DNA from: Glaciecola sp047250385 | Lineage (GTDB): Bacteria > Pseudomonadota > Gammaproteobacteria > Enterobacterales > Alteromonadaceae | Direction of reading: 5' to 3' | Assembly (NCBI RefSeq): GCF_047250385.1 | Contig: NZ_JBLBVM010000053.1 | Location: 166,350 to 230,349, forward strand | DNA length: 64,000 bases | In this document: positions 62,001-64,000 of the stretch, piece after piece | Numbering within the stretch: position 1 is the first letter of the stretch | How the letters are laid out: each line of letters opens with the position of its first letter | The notes under the pieces: generated by a model | The model's database searches: none | Seen by the model: only the letters and a program-made list of their open reading frames with translations | What the model was told of the DNA's origin: nothing | Made by a program: the position numbers and the translations under genes

Positions 62001-63158
62001 CTTACTAAAGTCAATATTGGTGGAACGGTTAAGGATGTCATGATTGTGGGTGGCGGATATGACGAGGATCAAGATGCAAAAACGACTCGAAGCGAAGATA
62101 CAGTTGGTAATGTAATATACTTTATTGATGCGAAGACAGGTGACTTGTTATGGTCCGCAAGCAATACTGATAGCGATTTAAATGTCACAGGCATGGACTT
62201 TAGTATCCCAGCCAGAATTTCAGTTATTGATCGTGATAATGATGGTTTGGCTGACCACATGTACGCAGCTGATATGGGCGGGCAAATTTTCCGTTTAGAT
62301 ATTTATAATGGAAAAAGTAAATCTAATCTTGTTAGAGGCGGTTTGTTGGCTCAGTTTGGTGGGGATTCAGGCAATTTACTTGAAGCCATTGGTGCAGGTG
62401 ACCCTGAAGACAATCGTCGATTCTACTATGCACCTGATGTGGCTGAGATTTCAACTTCAGACGAACATTACTTTGCTGTAGCAATTGGGTCTGGCTTTAG
62501 AGCTGGGCCATTAAACACGACTATTGAAGATAGTTTCTTCATGATAAAAGACAAAGGGATTTTTGAACGTGATGAGTTTGGTTATTACACTTTACCATCA
62601 AGCCCTTTCACGTATGATGATTTGTATGACGCTACAGATCACCTATTAACTAGCACTGATACAGATGAACAAGCGCTCGAAAGAAGCTTGTTTGCATCGA
62701 AAGATGGCTGGTTAATTAATTTAACTCAAAAAGGTGAAAAGGTACTTGCTTCGCCGCTTATCTTAGATCATCAGATTTTCTTTACAACTTATCTGCCGGC
62801 TAGTTCGAGTGAGAGCTCTTGCGCTCCACCAACGGGTAATAGTAGAGCATATTTGGTTAACCTACTTAACGGGAATGCCGTCGAAGATCTTGACGACAAT
62901 GATGAGCAAGATGCATCGGACCGATACGCACAGCTCAAGCAAACTGGTATAGCACCCGATACAAAGATACTCATAGAAAATATCGTGAAACCAGTTGTTT
63001 GTTTAGGAGCTGAGTGTGTTTCTGCTGTGATTGAAACTGATGAGAACGGTGAAGTTGTTGCTTGCGGTACAGATTTCGAGTGTTTAGCTAGAAATATATA
63101 CGGTAGGTTTGAACGAGTTCAGAAAAACACCTGGAAAACAGAAGTGGAGCGCCAGTAA
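59040..63158 (+). CDS. pilY1: type IV pilus tip adhesin PilY1
   Basis: PilY1 caps the minor pilin complex and acts in adhesion, surface sensing and control of retraction. The start at 59040 (GAGG upstream) gives 1372 residues with a signal peptide (ISSSVSAFLLTILISMSALG). A von Willebrand A domain starts at D50 with the MIDAS motif DSSGSMG, is interrupted at about 115-475 by two beta-rich modules of about 160 residues, and resumes with LTPIVDTLYEAS and HIVLLSDGEA. The C-terminal half has the PilY1 beta-propeller with a calcium loop at D1064 (DRDNDGLAD) and DDDGDGSVTD at about 844. There are many cysteines near the end. Confidence 0.95.
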   Translation: MSIKRISSSVSAFLLTILISMSALGDDLEIYLGTGGSENVYNPNVLFIMDSSGSMGAKDGTSETRMLRVQNALKTALGSATNINAGLMRFSDYGGPILFPVRGIDSPVSPELIIPITSGSDDAYEIDEAVEIDSNEHELTKGTEVVHTGLRYQDIRIPRGAVITSARVRFTSKALNTSDATLTIRAEAVGTSPTFTDDDKNISSRSSTGMEVVWDTDNNFPLSDDSVLSPDISSVIQEVVNRGDWCGGNNLSLLIEGTSAVSSSARKAASFEDGNGRTPQLLITYDESTATGCMRERLIYQIGSQAENAEEKSNGYQNTGTELTFYKGSNNYIGLRFSGVNVPKNANILDAYLEFTAYQNGTSSGASMVIRGVNEDHPNDFSPYYRYMQRNKSKTAGVNWTNIEPWYKDRDYRSPSIKNIVQTTVNRSGWKTGNKMMFIMSDFTWSKRGGYTVNGKPSGAPRLIVEFEGNATPGTSATVRQHLMSKVDELTANGLTPIVDTLYEASQYFAGGDVYYGRKRGESSVSSSVRRSTRVSHRASYIGDDPVRPSGCTEDNLSDYDCRGEYIPSGAKYISPVTDLQCQVNNHIVLLSDGEANNNHSVGEIQTLLGKSCSGSGGEKCGVDLVKNISDAGDSAIEARVVTHTIGFAANTAANNFLNQLALQSGGGFYQVDNSEDLVLAFQSILRNVKDVNATFVSPGVAVNQLNRLTHRDELYFALFKPSEGTQWPGNLKKYKISGDKVLDKNGVSAVDSGSGFFSENSHSFWSAVQDGNDVREGGAASRLDLVRKVYFFDGEGSVIIPKNEVSENNSEITDADLALNPDTDPAGTRELVLKWARGVDVRDDDGDGSVTDVRLQMGDPIHSQPAIVNYSATESVVFVATNHGFLHSIDAQTGEENFAIMPKELMKNLNEFYRNSSSFNHVYGLDGDMVYREYDGKKYLYVGMRRGGNNYYVLDVTSKTDPKIVFTLNGGEGDYTKMGQTWSRPTLTKVNIGGTVKDVMIVGGGYDEDQDAKTTRSEDTVGNVIYFIDAKTGDLLWSASNTDSDLNVTGMDFSIPARISVIDRDNDGLADHMYAADMGGQIFRLDIYNGKSKSNLVRGGLLAQFGGDSGNLLEAIGAGDPEDNRRFYYAPDVAEISTSDEHYFAVAIGSGFRAGPLNTTIEDSFFMIKDKGIFERDEFGYYTLPSSPFTYDDLYDATDHLLTSTDTDEQALERSLFASKDGWLINLTQKGEKVLASPLILDHQIFFTTYLPASSSESSCAPPTGNSRAYLVNLLNGNAVEDLDDNDEQDASDRYAQLKQTGIAPDTKILIENIVKPVVCLGAECVSAVIETDENGEVVACGTDFECLARNIYGRFERVQKNTWKTEVERQ

Positions 63159-63629
63159 ATGAAATTGAATAAGAAGCACAAAGGCTTTACGCTAATTGAG
63201 CTTATGATAGTAGTAGCTATCATAGGGATAATAACGGCAATTGCCTTTCCTAGTTATCAGAATATGATAAATGGGGCCGCTAGGAGCACTGCTCAGGCCG
63301 ATCTCATGGCTTTTGCAGCTGCTATGGAGCGGCATAATGCCTCTAGCTATAGTTATAAAGGTGCAGGTTTGAGTGGCGCAAATACTGGCAAGCCAAATAT
63401 ATTTGCGACTCACTCCCCTAGCTCTGAGCCGATTGCTAACAAGAAATATGACCTCACCATTGATGATGTTTCGGGAAATGGACTCACCTTTCGATTGAAA
63501 GCGACACCTGTCAGCGGAAGCACGTTGGCGAGTGATGGTGCTTTGTTTATTTTTAGTGATGGCCGTAAAGCATGGGATGCAGACAATAATGGTTCCATTG
63601 AAAACACTGAGTATTGCTGGACTTGCTAG
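63159..63629 (+). CDS. pilE: type IV minor pilin PilE
   Basis: The 156-residue prepilin has a short basic leader (MKLNKKHKG) and the classical FTLIELMIVVAIIGIITAIAFPSYQ with Glu5 after cleavage. The globular part has SGDGALFIF-like strands (ASDGALFIFSDGRKAW), a calcium-like DADNNGSIEN loop and a C-terminal cysteine pair (YCWTC). The start follows the pilY1 stop directly (TAAATG) with GGAG upstream. As the last gene of the pilV-pilY1 operon it corresponds to PilE of the minor pilin set rather than to the major pilin, though the latter cannot be fully excluded. Confidence 0.92.
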   Translation: MKLNKKHKGFTLIELMIVVAIIGIITAIAFPSYQNMINGAARSTAQADLMAFAAAMERHNASSYSYKGAGLSGANTGKPNIFATHSPSSEPIANKKYDLTIDDVSGNGLTFRLKATPVSGSTLASDGALFIFSDGRKAWDADNNGSIENTEYCWTC

Positions 63630-63979
63630 TCTATTGGATTTGTCGCTTCATTCGGTTTAGCTATTAATAAAGCGACAAGCAATCCTAAATTATCAACTAA
63701 AAATGTTATGTGTCACTGACTTTACAATTTAGTCAGTGTCACATCTAAACATTTAAACCCCTAAAACAATAAGGCTTTACTCTTTAATCGTCACTTTTAC
63801 CAAAACGAGCGGGTAGGGAAGACAACTGAATTCTCTACCCCTACACGTCATTCCTGCGCAGGCACTGAGGGATCCCCATTTTTTACGAGGCCATGCTATA
63901 TATTCGTTTTTTATAGTCTTTGTTAAGATTTCGCACCCCTTGACTGAATAATGCAATCACTCTCCTAAAGGTGAAGTGA
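63630..63979. other. 350-bp intergenic region after the pilus operon
   Basis: Contains the hairpin described below. At about 63846-63880 it holds a stretch (GTCATTCCTGCGCAGGCA) that looks like a decayed copy of the common dispersed GTCATTCCCGC-type palindromic repeats. No gene is visible. Confidence 0.45.
63708..63744. terminator. hairpin downstream of pilE
   Basis: A 14-bp stem with one mismatch (ATGTGTCACTGACT with AGTCAGTGTCACAT) and a 9-nt loop, 79 bp after the pilE stop. No T run follows, so its role as a terminator is uncertain. Confidence 0.45.
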
Positions 63980-64000
63980 ATGAGTATGTTTTTGGCGAGA
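63980..64000 (+). CDS. start of a further gene, cut by the window edge
   Basis: AAAGGTGAAG stands in front of an ATG at 63980 and the frame stays open for the seven codons up to the end of the window (MSMFLAR). Too short to assign. Confidence 0.4.

Noticed and set aside
63846..63880. A GTCATTCCTGCGCAGGCA stretch like common dispersed palindromic repeats
   Set aside because: The second half of the palindrome is decayed and no second copy is present in the window, so it is noted only as a possible relic.

Overview
The window is a gammaproteobacterial chromosome segment, leaning A+T-rich, with nearly all of its length in single-copy housekeeping genes. Gene orders that are conserved in this class are intact: ndk-rlmN-pilF-rodZ-ispG-hisS-yfgM-bamB-der, xseA/guaB-guaA, tig-clpP-clpX-lon-hupB-ppiD, rpsT/murJ-ribF-ileS-lspA-fkpB-ispH, and a pilV-pilW-pilX-pilY1-pilE minor pilin operon. 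The protein sequences and the mix of accessory genes (secreted M2 dipeptidase, lipoprotein amidohydrolase, PEP-CTERM-like protein, multiheme cytochrome) suggest a marine, rod-shaped, piliated relative of Alteromonadales or Kangiellaceae. The species cannot be named from the sequence alone.

Layout. 1-3404: tail of a HEAT-repeat protein overlapping a membrane-anchored pentaheme cytochrome c. 3668-14148: the ndk-to-der block, covering nucleotide balance, rRNA/tRNA methylation, pilus secretin assembly, cell shape, isoprenoid synthesis, tRNA charging, outer-membrane protein assembly and ribosome assembly. 14381-22483: a minus-strand accessory block (PEP-CTERM-like secreted protein, amidohydrolase lipoprotein, AI-2E family permease, M2 metallopeptidase, unknown membrane-anchored protein) whose intergenic gaps hold two 15-bp tandem repeats. 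22727-27320: xseA divergent from guaB-guaA. 27457-29443: a TonB-like protein, an ECF sigma factor and a candidate membrane anti-sigma factor in one operon behind an unusual leader inverted repeat. 29527-37945: minus-strand genes from a PrnB/IDO-like protein to folD. 38079-38707: a five-tRNA operon (Pro, Arg, His, Leu, Pro) with a stringent-type promoter. 38757-39254: a gene-free stretch built of heptamer repeats and large nested palindromes. 39534-48111: protein quality control and nucleoid genes. 48202-48871: a small membrane protein and rpsT on the minus strand. 49332-56755: murJ to ispH. 56941-63629: minor pilins and the PilY1 adhesin. 63980-64000: the start of a further gene.

How the genes work together: pilF (pilus secretin pilotin) and the pilV-pilE cluster belong to one type IV pilus machine; lspA processes the lipoproteins encoded here (PilF, BamB, the amidohydrolase, the M2 peptidase); ispG and ispH are the last two steps of the MEP isoprenoid pathway; tig, clpPX, lon and ppiD form a protein folding and degradation block; the tonB-ECF-anti-sigma genes look like an envelope-signalling unit.

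The most unusual feature is the nested palindrome region at 38822-39210. Two copies of an element with a shared core of about 54 nt lie in opposite orientation. Each is flanked by its own perfect 27-28 bp inverted arms with different sequence, and both sit inside further inverted repeats. Other points of interest are a PilF-LysM fusion, a PilY1 whose von Willebrand A domain is interrupted by two predicted beta-sandwich domains, the tonB leader hairpin that covers its ribosome binding site, and an overlooked 55-residue membrane protein.
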